40,335 nucleotides of DNA from an uncultured Acidimicrobiaceae bacterium (lineage in GTDB: Bacteria; Actinomycetota; Acidimicrobiia; Spongiisociales; UBA5794), in contig CAMYKI010000019.1 of assembly GCA_947258985.1 (NCBI GenBank), positions 1 through 40,335 on the forward strand, given 5' to 3'. Both the position numbers and the translations under genes were made by a program. Under the pieces are notes generated by a model. The model saw only the letters and a list, made by a program, of their open reading frames with translations. It was not told the origin of the DNA and made no database searches. Shown in pieces: positions 31,995 through 40,335 of the stretch (positions within the stretch are counted from its first letter, which is position 1; each line of letters starts with the position of its first letter).

Positions 31995-33145
31995 CAGAAC
32001 CGTGACACGTGGTCGCGATAGGCCGCCGCCGAGGCTTGCAGCTCACCGATGGTGTCTCCACCGAACTTGCGTTGCACCTCGCGGGCCACCGTATACGCGG
32101 CCATTTGCTCTCCCACAACGGCTGCTGCCGGGACTGCGCACACGTCGCTGCGCTCTCGGAAGGCTTTCTCCGGTGCTTTCGTCTCGACATCTACGGTGTC
32201 GAGTGGCCGCATCACAGTTGAGATGGGCTTCATGGCCGCTCGGATCCTGACAACATCACCAATGGTCATACCGCCTTCGAGGCCCCCGGCGCGATTCGTG
32301 CGGCGGACGAACTGCTCGCCGTCGTGATAGATCTCATCGTGAGCGCGCGATCCCGGGGTGGCTGCAATGTCGAAAGCATCCCCGATTTCCACTCCCTTGA
32401 TCGCCTGAATCGACGCAAACGCCCTCGCCAGCTCAGCGTCCAGCTTCCGATCCCAGTGGACGTGCGAGCCGATGCCGATTGGCAGACCGTGGATCACTAC
32501 CTCAAAGATGCCACCGAGCGTGTCCCGGTTCTCCTTGGCGAGCTCGATTTCGGCAACCATCGCCGCTGCCGCGGCTTTGTCGAGAACGCGGACTTCGGAC
32601 GCGTCGATCAGAGCTTGATCGGCGGGCTGTGGGATCGCGCAGCCTTCGACACGAGCGGAGCCGATCGCCACTACGTGGCTAACGACGGCGATATCGATCG
32701 TGGCCAACAGCTGCTTGGCGAGGTAGCCGACCACAGTTCTCGCCGCCGTTTCCCGGGCTGAAGCACGTTCGAGAACGTCGCGAGCGTCTCGTCTGTCGTA
32801 TTTGATCATGCCGGCGAGGTCGGCATGGCCGGGTCGGGGTGTTCGCAGAGGTCGCTTGCTCGTGCCGACCGCTGCGGACATCTCTTCCTGCCACTTCGGC
32901 CATTCCGTGTTGCGGATCACCACGGCCACCGGACTTCCGAGTGTCTCCCCGAAGCGGACACCTCCGAGGATTTCCAGCTCGTCTTGCTCCAGCGCCATTC
33001 GTCGTCCCCGCCCGTACCCGAGGCGGCGGCGCGCCAACTCGGCGCCAAGACCGGCAGCAGAGACTTCAAGACCCGCAGGTAGGCCTTCAACGATGGTGAC
33101 TAGGCCGGGACCGTGCGATTCCCCGGCTGTGAGAAAGCGGAGCAT
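31994..33145 (-). CDS. aroC: Chorismate synthase
   Basis: Seventh shikimate step, FMN-dependent 1,4-elimination to chorismate. The 383 residues have all three signatures: MLRFLTAGESHGPGL at the N-terminus, RRDARDVLERASARETAAR (about 122-140) and the C-terminal RPLDTVDVETKAPEKA; GSRAHDEIY lies between. ATG 33145 matches the family N-terminus; the frame extends 25 codons further but is unconserved, and TACTAT ends exactly 6 nt before the ATG, suggesting a leaderless transcript. First gene of aroC-aroB-pepQ-efp-nusB. Confidence 0.97.
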   Translation of the reverse strand: MLRFLTAGESHGPGLVTIVEGLPAGLEVSAAGLGAELARRRLGYGRGRRMALEQDELEILGGVRFGETLGSPVAVVIRNTEWPKWQEEMSAAVGTSKRPLRTPRPGHADLAGMIKYDRRDARDVLERASARETAARTVVGYLAKQLLATIDIAVVSHVVAIGSARVEGCAIPQPADQALIDASEVRVLDKAAAAAMVAEIELAKENRDTLGGIFEVVIHGLPIGIGSHVHWDRKLDAELARAFASIQAIKGVEIGDAFDIAATPGSRAHDEIYHDGEQFVRRTNRAGGLEGGMTIGDVVRIRAAMKPISTVMRPLDTVDVETKAPEKAFRERSDVCAVPAAAVVGEQMAAYTVAREVQRKFGGDTIGELQASAAAYRDHVSRF

Positions 33146-33151
33146 GGGGCG

Positions 33152-33157
33152 ATAGTA
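33152..33157 (-). promoter_or_regulatory. -10 box of a probable leaderless aroC promoter
   Basis: TACTAT (minus strand) fits TANNNT, and its last base is at -7 relative to the A of the aroC ATG; there is no Shine-Dalgarno. No TTGACA-like -35 is found at 16-18 nt. Confidence 0.55.
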
Positions 33158-33189
33158 GGCGCTCTCCGCGGCGTCGCCGGCTACTAAAC

Positions 33190-33218
33190 GAGCGAAGGGC
33201 CATGACGGCCCTTCGCTC
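33190..33218 (-). terminator. Strong hairpin before aroC, probable terminator
   Basis: GAGCGAAGGGCC and GGCCCTTCGCTC form a perfect 12-bp stem with a 5-nt loop, followed on the minus strand by GTTTAG. The T-run is short, so termination is likely but not certain. It separates the hisS-to-prepilin-peptidase unit from aroC. Confidence 0.7.
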
Positions 33219-33371
33219 AAAAGGGGTTGGAATCGGCTAGCGCCCTATCCCAATGACGGTTCCCCCCACCGTGGATTGCCATTTACCCCGTGTGCGCCCT
33301 CGACCGCATTTCTGCAGCGCGGACGCGCACATATTAGGTCGCAGGATTCATCACCCCAAGCACCGTTGTCA
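33219..33371. other. Unassigned intergenic region after the prepilin peptidase gene
   Basis: About 150 nt lie between the prepilin peptidase stop and the hairpin. I see no credible gene; the 70-codon minus frame crossing it overlaps peptidase coding sequence out of frame. The stretch is G-rich on the minus strand and includes the complementary pair ACGGTGGG and CCGT, without a known RNA family. Confidence 0.3.
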
Positions 33372-34073
33372 TCAGCCTGCGGTGCCCAGGTACCAGTCGG
33401 TGATGCGTTCGCCCCACACCACGGCAATCCAAGCTCCAAGGACGAGGTAAGGCCCATATGCGAACTTGGCTTTTCTCCCTTTCCGGCTGAACACGAGCAG
33501 CAAGCCGGAAGCGACTCCTCCGAGCAGAATCGCCAGAATCACTCCTACGGCGAGCTCTCCCCACGATCCGAATCCCATGACCAGCCCGAGCAGGAACGCC
33601 AGCTTGACGTCTCCCATTCCGAACCCGCCTCTGGCGAAGATGGCAACGATCAGCAGGAACACAAAATAGGCCGCCCCACCCAAGAGCGCTCGAAGCAGAT
33701 CGGCCCCGGCTCCTTCGATGACCGCACCGACCAGCAGGAGGACAGCGACGACACCGGTGGACGGAAAAAGTACCCGGTTGGGAAGCAGCTGGTGATCGAG
33801 GTCGATGAGGGAAAGGCCGAGCGTAGCTCCGACAAACGCCAGGTACGCGGGGAGAAGCGCCCAGCTATCGACCGCATTGGCGACAAGCCACCCATTGAGG
33901 CCCCCGACGATCACGGCCATCGCCCACCACCACGTCGGCCGGGCGCGCTCTTCGAGCTCCATTCTCGGGGGAATCGTTCTGGCCAGCCAAACCGCTACCA
34001 AGCCGCAGACGACGCCACCCACCGCCCCCACGGCCTGCAGCGGAGCCGGGGCAAAGGTCTCGAACAAAGTCAT
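33372..34073 (-). CDS. Prepilin peptidase, A24 family
   Basis: Membrane aspartic peptidase cleaving type IV pilin-like leader peptides. The 233 residues are mostly hydrophobic with about seven membrane segments; the catalytic aspartates are in SLIDLDHQLLPN (about residues 88-99) and GFGMGDVKL (about 150-158). The N-terminal part lacks the CxxC methylase domain in recognisable form, so methylation may be absent. ATG 34073 overlaps the aroE stop (ATGA). No pilin or pilus ATPase genes are in the window. Confidence 0.9.
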   Translation of the reverse strand: MTLFETFAPAPLQAVGAVGGVVCGLVAVWLARTIPPRMELEERARPTWWWAMAVIVGGLNGWLVANAVDSWALLPAYLAFVGATLGLSLIDLDHQLLPNRVLFPSTGVVAVLLLVGAVIEGAGADLLRALLGGAAYFVFLLIVAIFARGGFGMGDVKLAFLLGLVMGFGSWGELAVGVILAILLGGVASGLLLVFSRKGRKAKFAYGPYLVLGAWIAVVWGERITDWYLGTAG

Positions 34074-34882
34074 TCCACGACTCTCGTCCCGGATTGGGAC
34101 CTCTTTAGGAGTTCCTCTGCGGCGCCGCGACGGAACACGCTCGACTCGACTTCGGTTCCGGTCCAGATGGCAAAGCTTCTCACCGCCTGACCGACGAGCA
34201 TGTCGAGTCCGTCGGCTACCGGGATCCCCCGGTCACGCAACGTGGCAACGGCAGGTGTCGTACCTTCTCCGTAAGCCATGTCGAGAAGCCCGCGGGCCCC
34301 CTCGAGGACATGTCCCGGAAGAGTCTCTCCCCGCATCCCCAGTGACGTGGCATTGACAATCACTCCCGGCGGTATCCGGGTCCCCCAGGACATCACAGTT
34401 GCGTCCACGCCGATTCGCTCGATCAACGCACCGGCTTGTTGCGGGCGCCGCGCCACAACGTACTGCGGCCGATCCCGGGTAGCGAGCAACGCAGCACCGG
34501 CCGCTCCCCCGGCGCCGAGAATCACAACCGGCCATTCGTCGGGTAGATTCCCGGTCGCCCACGCCGCTCTGACTCCGTCGATGTCGGTGTTGTCTCCGTA
34601 TAGCTCGCCATCCTTCAGCACGAGAGTGTTCACCGCCCCGACCCGCATCGCTCTACCAGACGAGCGATCACACGACTCGTAGGCGGTTTGCTTGTGGGGC
34701 ATGGTGACGTTGGCGCCGGCCAGAATTCGGTTTCGAATTTCGCCCAACGAGGCACCGAACGCTGCATGATCTACGTCGCGCGCTTCATAGTCTCCGGTCA
34801 GGTTCGCATGGGCTATCGCTGCCCTGTGCATCGCCGGGGAGAGGGAATGGGCAACCGGCGATCCGAGAAGAGCAAGCCTCAC
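34070..34882 (-). CDS. aroE: Shikimate dehydrogenase
   Basis: Fourth shikimate step, NADPH-dependent reduction of dehydroshikimate. The 270 residues have the substrate site GSPVAHSLSPAMHRAA, the catalytic Lys in NVTMPHK and the Asp in NTDIDG; the dinucleotide-binding loop reads ILGAGGAAGAALLA, and VVARRPQQA follows. The C-terminal part has DMAYGEGTTP and DGLDMLVGQA. GTG 34882 overlaps the mltG stop (GTGA). Confidence 0.96.
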   Translation of the reverse strand: MRLALLGSPVAHSLSPAMHRAAIAHANLTGDYEARDVDHAAFGASLGEIRNRILAGANVTMPHKQTAYESCDRSSGRAMRVGAVNTLVLKDGELYGDNTDIDGVRAAWATGNLPDEWPVVILGAGGAAGAALLATRDRPQYVVARRPQQAGALIERIGVDATVMSWGTRIPPGVIVNATSLGMRGETLPGHVLEGARGLLDMAYGEGTTPAVATLRDRGIPVADGLDMLVGQAVRSFAIWTGTEVESSVFRRGAAEELLKRSQSGTRVVE

Positions 34883-35988
34883 GGAGTCAGGACCCCGGCT
34901 TCCTTGGCCGCTTCCTTCTTCTGGTTGTGCTCCTCGAGAGTCCTGCTGAACCCATGGGTGCCGTCGTTGTCGATCAGGACGTAGTAGTAGAAATCCGTGT
35001 CCGCCGGAGATGCGGCGGCCTCTATCGAGGCAACACGTACACCGCCAATTGGCGTCGGAGGCAACCCCGGATATAGGTATGTGTTGTACGGACTGTCAAC
35101 CTCTAGATCTGCGAGGGTCACCTCGCCAGAGTTCACCCCGAGTGCATAGATGATGGTGGCGTCGATCTGAAGGGCGATCCCGTCCACGAGGCGGTTGGCG
35201 ATCACCGAGGCGATCACCGGGCGCTCCTCGTCGAGCTTTGCCTCCTTTTCAATCAGCGAAGCGATGATCAGTCCGTCATACGCATCCAGGTCGAGCGCCT
35301 GGAGCCACGACCAGTCCGCGTCGGACATGCGCTGTGCGAGGGTGTCCGCCATCCTCGAGAGGATTTCCGCAGGTGTTGCCACGACCGAAAACTCATACGT
35401 GTCCGGGGCGAACAGGCCCTCCCAACGAGCCAGATCGTCAGAACCTTCCGGTGTCTCCTCCGGTAGGTAGCGCGACGTCACAGCACCGCTGCTGAGTTGG
35501 GATTCGAACTGTGCAACCGTATGGGGAGTTTGCTCCGCAAGTGACGCCAGTACCGCATCGATCGTGAGCCCTTCGACAACGGTAACGGTATAGACATTGG
35601 TCGGGTCAGGTCCGGCGAGCAAAATGCCGATAACGTCGTCCAAATCTGTCCCCGTGGCGATGACATAGGACCCGGCCTGCAATTGGTTGGCGACTCCCTG
35701 GCTTCTCACAGCTGCCTGAAAGTCAACGGCATCGGCGACCAAGCCTGCAGCGGCAAGATCGTTGGCGATAACCCTGGCCGGTGACCCGGACTCGATCACG
35801 AAGGCGACTTCGAGACCCGATTCGACGGCGATGGTTGATGTCGATTCATTCTGTATTCCGGATGCGAGGTTGCGCGCTACCGAAGTGAGGCCAACGAACA
35901 CCAGGAGGACAGCAGCCACAACAACGAAGACCTGAATCATGCGCACTTGCCAGGAGGTGCCATTTTGCGGCTGGTACTCAGGTGTCAT
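34879..35988 (-). CDS. mltG: Endolytic murein transglycosylase MltG-like
   Basis: Membrane-anchored enzyme that cuts nascent glycan strands near the membrane. The 369 residues begin with a short cytoplasmic stretch, one membrane segment (about 17-38), a LysM-like region, then the YceG/MltG domain with WEGLFAPDTYEF, IASLIEKEA (catalytic Glu), LQIDATIIYALG and YNTYLYPGLPPTPIGG. ATG 35988; the start overlaps the end of ruvX by 11 nt. Confidence 0.95.
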   Translation of the reverse strand: MTPEYQPQNGTSWQVRMIQVFVVVAAVLLVFVGLTSVARNLASGIQNESTSTIAVESGLEVAFVIESGSPARVIANDLAAAGLVADAVDFQAAVRSQGVANQLQAGSYVIATGTDLDDVIGILLAGPDPTNVYTVTVVEGLTIDAVLASLAEQTPHTVAQFESQLSSGAVTSRYLPEETPEGSDDLARWEGLFAPDTYEFSVVATPAEILSRMADTLAQRMSDADWSWLQALDLDAYDGLIIASLIEKEAKLDEERPVIASVIANRLVDGIALQIDATIIYALGVNSGEVTLADLEVDSPYNTYLYPGLPPTPIGGVRVASIEAAASPADTDFYYYVLIDNDGTHGFSRTLEEHNQKKEAAKEAGVLTP

Positions 35989-36406
35989 CGGTCGTCCTAC
36001 GGTCGAGGTAGCCCTGCAGCATCACGGCTGCCGCCACCATGTCGATCTTCTCTCTGCGCCTGCGTCTGCTCACGCCACCCTCCAACAGCGCTGACTCCGC
36101 CTGCACGGTCGTGAACCTCTCATCAAAGAACACAATCTCATAACCTGTTGCTTCGCCTATCTGGTTCCCGAAGAACCTGGCCTTCTCTGCCGCCGCACCT
36201 TCCTCACCAGACAATGACGTCGGAAGTCCGACGACGATCGTTGTGACCTCATACTCGGTGCAGATGCCCCGGATCGCCTCGAGCACATCCGTGGTTCGCC
36301 TATCGAGCACCACGTGCGGGCTCGCGATAATACCGATGGCGTCGGATAACGCGACGCCAATGCGGCGCTCCCCCGGGTCGAGGCCAAGAAAGCGGGCCAG
36401 GGTCAA
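35978..36406 (-). CDS. ruvX: Putative pre-16S rRNA nuclease YqgF/RuvX
   Basis: RNase H-fold nuclease, implicated in 16S 5' end maturation and Holliday-junction-type cleavage. The 142 residues have FLGLDPGERRIGVALSD at the N-terminus (first catalytic Asp), VVGLPTSLSGEEG, FFDERFTTVQAE and KIDMVAAAVMLQGYL near the end with the last acidic residue. TTG 36406 overlaps the alaS stop (TTGA), and the position between alaS and mltG is common. Confidence 0.93.
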   Translation of the reverse strand: MTLARFLGLDPGERRIGVALSDAIGIIASPHVVLDRRTTDVLEAIRGICTEYEVTTIVVGLPTSLSGEEGAAAEKARFFGNQIGEATGYEIVFFDERFTTVQAESALLEGGVSRRRRREKIDMVAAAVMLQGYLDRRTTDDT

Positions 36407-39027
36407 ACCCCCTGGAGCGCTTCGCGCGCCGCGGTGCGGGCCGCTCCCAGCGCGGCTTCGATCTCGCCGCCGTTCGGTCCGCCCGCCTGTGCGAGCTGCG
36501 GATCCCTGCTTCCGCCACCGCCAACGGCCCGGGCGGCAATCGCGGTGATCTCGCCGGCAGATACGCCCGCCTGCACCAGATCATCGGTGGCGAAACAGAC
36601 GAGGGCTGCCTTTCCGCCCACGTTGGAGCCCAACACACCCAGACCCGACGTGACCTTGTCCCTGATCTGGAATGCCAGCGCCCTCAGATCGTCTGGCGAG
36701 GTCTCGGGTTGGTTGACGACAACGAGGGTATGACCGTCGATGTCTTCGGCGTCATCCATCACCTTGCCTGCAACGTCCGAGCGGGCCTGGGCTTCGAACT
36801 CGGCGATGCGGTCCTCCTGGTCCTTGAGGCGGAGAGTCATGCCGCGTGCGGCGTCCAGTACGCCGCCCTCCTGCACCCGAAGCAAGGATGCCGTGTCCCG
36901 AAGCTGATTGCGGATCCCGACCAGGTGCTCATAGCCGGCTACACCGGTGAGAGCTTCAACTCTCCTGGTGTTGGCGGCGACGGATCCTTCCGAAACCATG
37001 ACCAGAGGACCGATCTGACCGGTCGACGGCACATGGGTTCCGCCGCAGAATTCGGTGGAGAAATTGCCCGTCTTGACCACCCGCACCCGCTCTCCGTACT
37101 TGTCCCCGAAGAACGCGAGCGCTCCCATCTTCTCCGCTTCGTCTTTTGAGGTTTCGATCGTCATGACGTCAGAGTTCTCCACAACACGCTGGTTGACTGC
37201 TTGCTCGATGCCGAGCAACTCGTCCGGCTCGACAGCCTTGTAGTGACTGAAGTCAAATCTGAGCCGGTTGTCCGCAACCAGGGATCCTTCCTGATGAACG
37301 TGGTCTCCCAGGACCTCGCGCAGCGCCCAATGGAGCACATGGGTTCCGGTGTGGTTCTTTCTGATTCGCTCGCGGCGGGTCCCGGCAATCGTGGTCTCGG
37401 CGTCCTGGCCGACGGCGATGTATCCGGCCGTCACGGTTCCGCGGTGACCGTGTACTCCTGGCAACGCAAGCTGCGTGTCGCCGACCTCGAGGATTCCAGT
37501 CTCGGTGCGGATAATCCCCGTGTCGCCAATCTGGCCCCCGGATTCGGCGTAGAACGGAGTTCGGTCGAGGAAGAGCTCGATCTGCTGGCCCTCCTCGGCG
37601 CGTTCTACAGGATCTCCTTCCCTAACCAGGGAGAGCACCCGTGCGTTGCCTGCTTCGGCGTCGTACCCCGTGAAGTGGGTCGCGTCGAGGCCGCGCACTA
37701 GGGAGCGGTAGGCATCGCCGACGTCTGCGGCGTCGGCGCTCTTGAAATTGGCCCGCGCTTGTTCCTTCTGTGCGGCCATCATTCTCTCGAACTCCTCGAG
37801 GTCGAGCCGGAAACCCCGCTCGGAGAGGATCTCTTCGGTCAGTTCTCTGGGGAACCCGTGTGTGTCGTGAAGTTTGAAGGCTACGTCGCCCGCCAGGGTG
37901 CCACCGGATTCGAGCGGCTCTAGAGCTTCGTCGAGGAGCTGGTGACCCGACTCCAATGTCCGCCGGAAGCGCCCTTCCTCTCGCTCCGCCATTTCCAGGA
38001 TGGCGTCTTTCCGTGCTTCGAGATCCGGATACGCTTCACCCATCGCCGCCACGGTCGCTTCCACCAGGACCGGCATGATGCTGTTCCTCGATCCCAGAAG
38101 CACTGCGTGCCGAACCGCCCGACGCAGCAGCCGACGGAGTACATAGCCCCGCCCCTGGTTCGATGGCACCACCTTGTCGGCGATGAGGAATGTCACGGCA
38201 CGCCCGTGGTCACCGAGGATGCGCAGACTCACATCGGTGCGCTCCTCGTCACCAAATCCGGTCCCTGTGGCTTGCTCCGCCGCAGAGATCACACTCCGTA
38301 GCTCATCGGTCTTGAAAATGTTGTCGACACCCTGGAGAACGAGTGCGAGACGTTCCAGGCCGGCACCGGTATCGATGTTCTTTGCAGGCAGGTTGCCAAT
38401 AACGTGATACGGCTCGTCCTGGACGTTCTGCATGAACACCAGATTCCAGATCTCCATGAACCGCTCTTCGTCAGCCTCCGGGCCACCATCGGGACCGTAC
38501 GCCGCACCCTTGTCGAAAAAGATCTCCGAGGAAGGACCACAGGGACCGGGCACGCCCATCTGCCAGAAGTTGTCCTTGTCGCCCCGTCGCTGCAGACGCT
38601 TCGGATCAATGCCCACTTGCTCGATCCAGATTTCGGCGGCTTCGTCGTCCGTCTCGTGGACGGTGAACCAGAGTCGCTCTGGGTCGAGGCCAAAGCCGTC
38701 GGTGACGAGTTCGAATGCCCACGGAATTGCCTTCTCTTTGAAGTAATCCCCGAAGGAGAAGTTACCGAGCATCTCGAAGAACGTGAGATGACGAGCGGTG
38801 GTTCCGACGATGTCGATATCTTCGGTGCGCCCGCATTTCTGGACGCTCACCGCGCGCAGGTAGGACGGTGTCTCCTCACCGAGAAGATACGGCTTGAACG
38901 GGACCATGCCTGCGACGGTCAGTAGCAGGGTGGGGTCGATGGGGATTAGCGAAGCGCTTGGCACCACTGTGTGGCCGCGCTCGGCAAAGAAGTTCTCAAA
39001 CGTCTTGCGGATCTCTTGGCTATTCAT
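36403..39027 (-). CDS. alaS: Alanyl-tRNA synthetase
   Basis: Charges tRNA-Ala and edits Ser and Gly. The 874 residues are full length: class II catalytic domain (1-~240, TPSYLRAVSVQKCGRTEDID, FFEMLGNFSFGDYFKEKAI), tRNA-recognition helices, the editing domain with NHTGTHVLHWALREVLG (HxxxH, about 560-575) and CGGTHVPSTGQIG, and the C-terminal C-Ala domain (about 750-874, GGGGSRDPQLAQAGG). It begins 23 nt after the hisS stop. Confidence 0.98.
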   Translation of the reverse strand: MNSQEIRKTFENFFAERGHTVVPSASLIPIDPTLLLTVAGMVPFKPYLLGEETPSYLRAVSVQKCGRTEDIDIVGTTARHLTFFEMLGNFSFGDYFKEKAIPWAFELVTDGFGLDPERLWFTVHETDDEAAEIWIEQVGIDPKRLQRRGDKDNFWQMGVPGPCGPSSEIFFDKGAAYGPDGGPEADEERFMEIWNLVFMQNVQDEPYHVIGNLPAKNIDTGAGLERLALVLQGVDNIFKTDELRSVISAAEQATGTGFGDEERTDVSLRILGDHGRAVTFLIADKVVPSNQGRGYVLRRLLRRAVRHAVLLGSRNSIMPVLVEATVAAMGEAYPDLEARKDAILEMAEREEGRFRRTLESGHQLLDEALEPLESGGTLAGDVAFKLHDTHGFPRELTEEILSERGFRLDLEEFERMMAAQKEQARANFKSADAADVGDAYRSLVRGLDATHFTGYDAEAGNARVLSLVREGDPVERAEEGQQIELFLDRTPFYAESGGQIGDTGIIRTETGILEVGDTQLALPGVHGHRGTVTAGYIAVGQDAETTIAGTRRERIRKNHTGTHVLHWALREVLGDHVHQEGSLVADNRLRFDFSHYKAVEPDELLGIEQAVNQRVVENSDVMTIETSKDEAEKMGALAFFGDKYGERVRVVKTGNFSTEFCGGTHVPSTGQIGPLVMVSEGSVAANTRRVEALTGVAGYEHLVGIRNQLRDTASLLRVQEGGVLDAARGMTLRLKDQEDRIAEFEAQARSDVAGKVMDDAEDIDGHTLVVVNQPETSPDDLRALAFQIRDKVTSGLGVLGSNVGGKAALVCFATDDLVQAGVSAGEITAIAARAVGGGGSRDPQLAQAGGPNGGEIEAALGAARTAAREALQGV

Positions 39028-39050
39028 CGTGGGGGAAGGTTAGCTGCGCT

Positions 39051-40335
39051 CTATGCGTGCTCTTCAAGCAGCGCGGCACACCGGGCCGGCAACTCGTCCA
39101 GTGGAACCTCGACGGCCTGGCCGCTATCGAGGTCCTTCACCGTAGCGGTGCCTGCTTCCCACTCGCTTTCGCCGACTATGACCGCAAGCCTGTGGCCGCG
39201 CCGGTTGGCATACTTCATCTGTGCTCCGAGCTTGCGCCCCTCGGGATACAACTCCGCAGACAGCCCGGCGGCCCGCAGCCGGGCAACAAGATGCAGATAA
39301 TCCGCGGTTCTGGCCTGTACAAAGAGCGCAACGAACACGTCCGCAGAGGCCGCCCGCTCGTCCACCAGATCGAGTTCCTCCATCGCGGCAAGCAGCCGAT
39401 CCACTCCGAGGGAGCCCCCGATCCCAGGGAGACGTTGTTTGGTGTAGAGAGAGGCGAGATTGTCATAGCGGCCACCCGAGCAAACACTTCCGATGCCGGG
39501 CAAGTCCGTAAGGAAGGTCTCGAACACCGTTCCCGTGTAGTACGCCAGGCCCCTGGCGATGCTGACGTCGAGTCGGACTCGGTACTCGGGAATGCGCGAG
39601 GCTCGGACGCCTTCGAGCACCGTTTCGATGGCGGCAAGGCCCCTGCGTGCGGTCTCGGTGTCTCCGACGATCTCGGGTAGTGCGGCAAGTATTTGGTCGT
39701 TGCTGCCATCGAGTGCCGCCAATTCCAGGATCTCATCTGCCTGCGAGGTAGTTGCACCTGCAGCTGCTTCGAGCTCGGCGCGTACCTTGTCGGCGCCGAC
39801 CTTTGGCAACTTGTCCAGTGCACGGAGCACGACGACCGCCCGATCCTCGAGACTCAACTTCTCTAGTAGGCCGTTGAGGATGTCGCGGTTATTGAAGTGG
39901 ACGACGAACTCCGAGATGTCGAGAGCCGCAAACAGGTCGTGGACGACGACGAGCGTCTCGATGTCGGCGATGAGGCTCTCGGTGCCGATCGTATCGAAGT
40001 CGAATTGAACAAACTCGCGATACCGGCCTCGCTGCGTGTTCTCGCCACGCCAAACCGGCCCGACGTGGTAGCGCTTGAATGGAGTTCCGAGCTTTCCAAC
40101 GTGCTGGGCCGCAAAGCGGGCCAGCGGGACCGTGAGGTCGAACCGCAATGCGATGTCCCGACCGCCCTGGTCCTCAAATCGGTACATCTGGCTGTCGCTT
40201 TCGTCCCCGCCCTTTCCGAACAGGATCTCGCTGTATTCCAGCGCAGGGGTTTCTATCGGGGTGAACCCGAATCTCCGGTACACACTCCGGGCGGTCTCGA
40301 TCACGTGCTCGCGTGCCGTCATCGTTGCCGGCAGC
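39051..40335 (-). CDS. hisS: Histidyl-tRNA synthetase, 5'-truncated at window edge
   Basis: Charges tRNA-His. The visible 427 residues lack only the first few: upstream of the ATG at 40322 the frame stays open to the edge as LPAT, which fits the usual RDFLP-type N-terminus, so the start lies outside the window. Motif 2 (FKRYHVGPVWRGENTQRGRYREF, shown here in parts), the histidine-A motifs RGLAYYTGTVFE and CSGGRYDNL, motif 3 GGSLGVDRLL and the C-terminal anticodon-binding domain (about 325-427) are present. Confidence 0.95.
   Translation of the reverse strand, partial: LPATMTAREHVIETARSVYRRFGFTPIETPALEYSEILFGKGGDESDSQMYRFEDQGGRDIALRFDLTVPLARFAAQHVGKLGTPFKRYHVGPVWRGENTQRGRYREFVQFDFDTIGTESLIADIETLVVVHDLFAALDISEFVVHFNNRDILNGLLEKLSLEDRAVVVLRALDKLPKVGADKVRAELEAAAGATTSQADEILELAALDGSNDQILAALPEIVGDTETARRGLAAIETVLEGVRASRIPEYRVRLDVSIARGLAYYTGTVFETFLTDLPGIGSVCSGGRYDNLASLYTKQRLPGIGGSLGVDRLLAAMEELDLVDERAASADVFVALFVQARTADYLHLVARLRAAGLSAELYPEGRKLGAQMKYANRRGHRLAVIVGESEWEAGTATVKDLDSGQAVEVPLDELPARCAALLEEHA

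Overview
The window looks like a housekeeping chromosome segment of a high-GC actinobacterium, most probably a member of the Acidimicrobiia or a related deep actinobacterial lineage. The grounds are: an actinobacterial integration host factor (mihF) next to gmk-rpoZ-coaBC, a PriA without ATPase motifs, TANNNT-type -10 boxes placed so that mRNAs would be leaderless, many GTG and TTG starts, and the 16S 5' fragment. This placement is inference; only the first ~327 nt of one 16S gene are present.

Layout. (1) 1-620: 5' end of a 16S rRNA gene on the minus strand with leader, boxA-like element and a good promoter. (2) 926-3300: one plus-strand gene for a secreted LPXTG-type surface protein (DUF11 repeats plus SdrD_B-like domain), with its own terminator. 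(3) 3303-3401: a 99-bp MITE-like element with 5-bp direct repeats. (4) 3403-8976, minus: attenuated operon pheL-pheS-pheT-mpg-tyrS-small membrane protein. (5) 9020-11267: infC-rpmI-rplT-rRNA methyltransferase from a promoter with a long leader ending in a terminator-like hairpin; infC uses an ATC start. (6) 11270-14692: FMN riboswitch-ribD-ribE-ribBA-ribH, with a frame break in ribD. (7) 14874-16465: rpe plus a REC-GGDEF protein. (8) 16586-17389: ppk2, the only other plus-strand gene. (9) 17396-28776: pyrR-pyrB-pyrC-pyrD-pyrF-mihF-gmk-rpoZ-coaBC-priA-def-fmt-rsmB, almost all overlapping by 4 nt, led by a PyrR-binding hairpin and a coupled leader ORF. (10) 28903-33145: aroC-aroB-pepQ-efp-nusB. 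(11) 33372-40335: hisS (5'-truncated by the window edge)-alaS-ruvX-mltG-aroE-prepilin peptidase.

The genes serve translation (four aminoacyl-tRNA synthetases, IF3, L20, L35, EF-P, formyltransferase, deformylase, rRNA methyltransferases), nucleotide and cofactor synthesis (UMP, GMP, CoA, riboflavin), the shikimate pathway and core transcription and replication factors (omega, NusB, PriA, mIHF). No defence system, prophage, CRISPR array or secondary-metabolite cluster is visible. The most interesting content is regulatory: a complete leader-peptide attenuator before pheST, a PyrR loop with translational coupling, an FMN riboswitch whose P1 stem reaches the ribD ribosome site, and an attenuator-like infC leader. 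Structural oddities are the ribD deletion/frameshift that puts its deaminase part in frame with ribE, a TyrRS without the HIGH histidines, and the MITE-like insertion.
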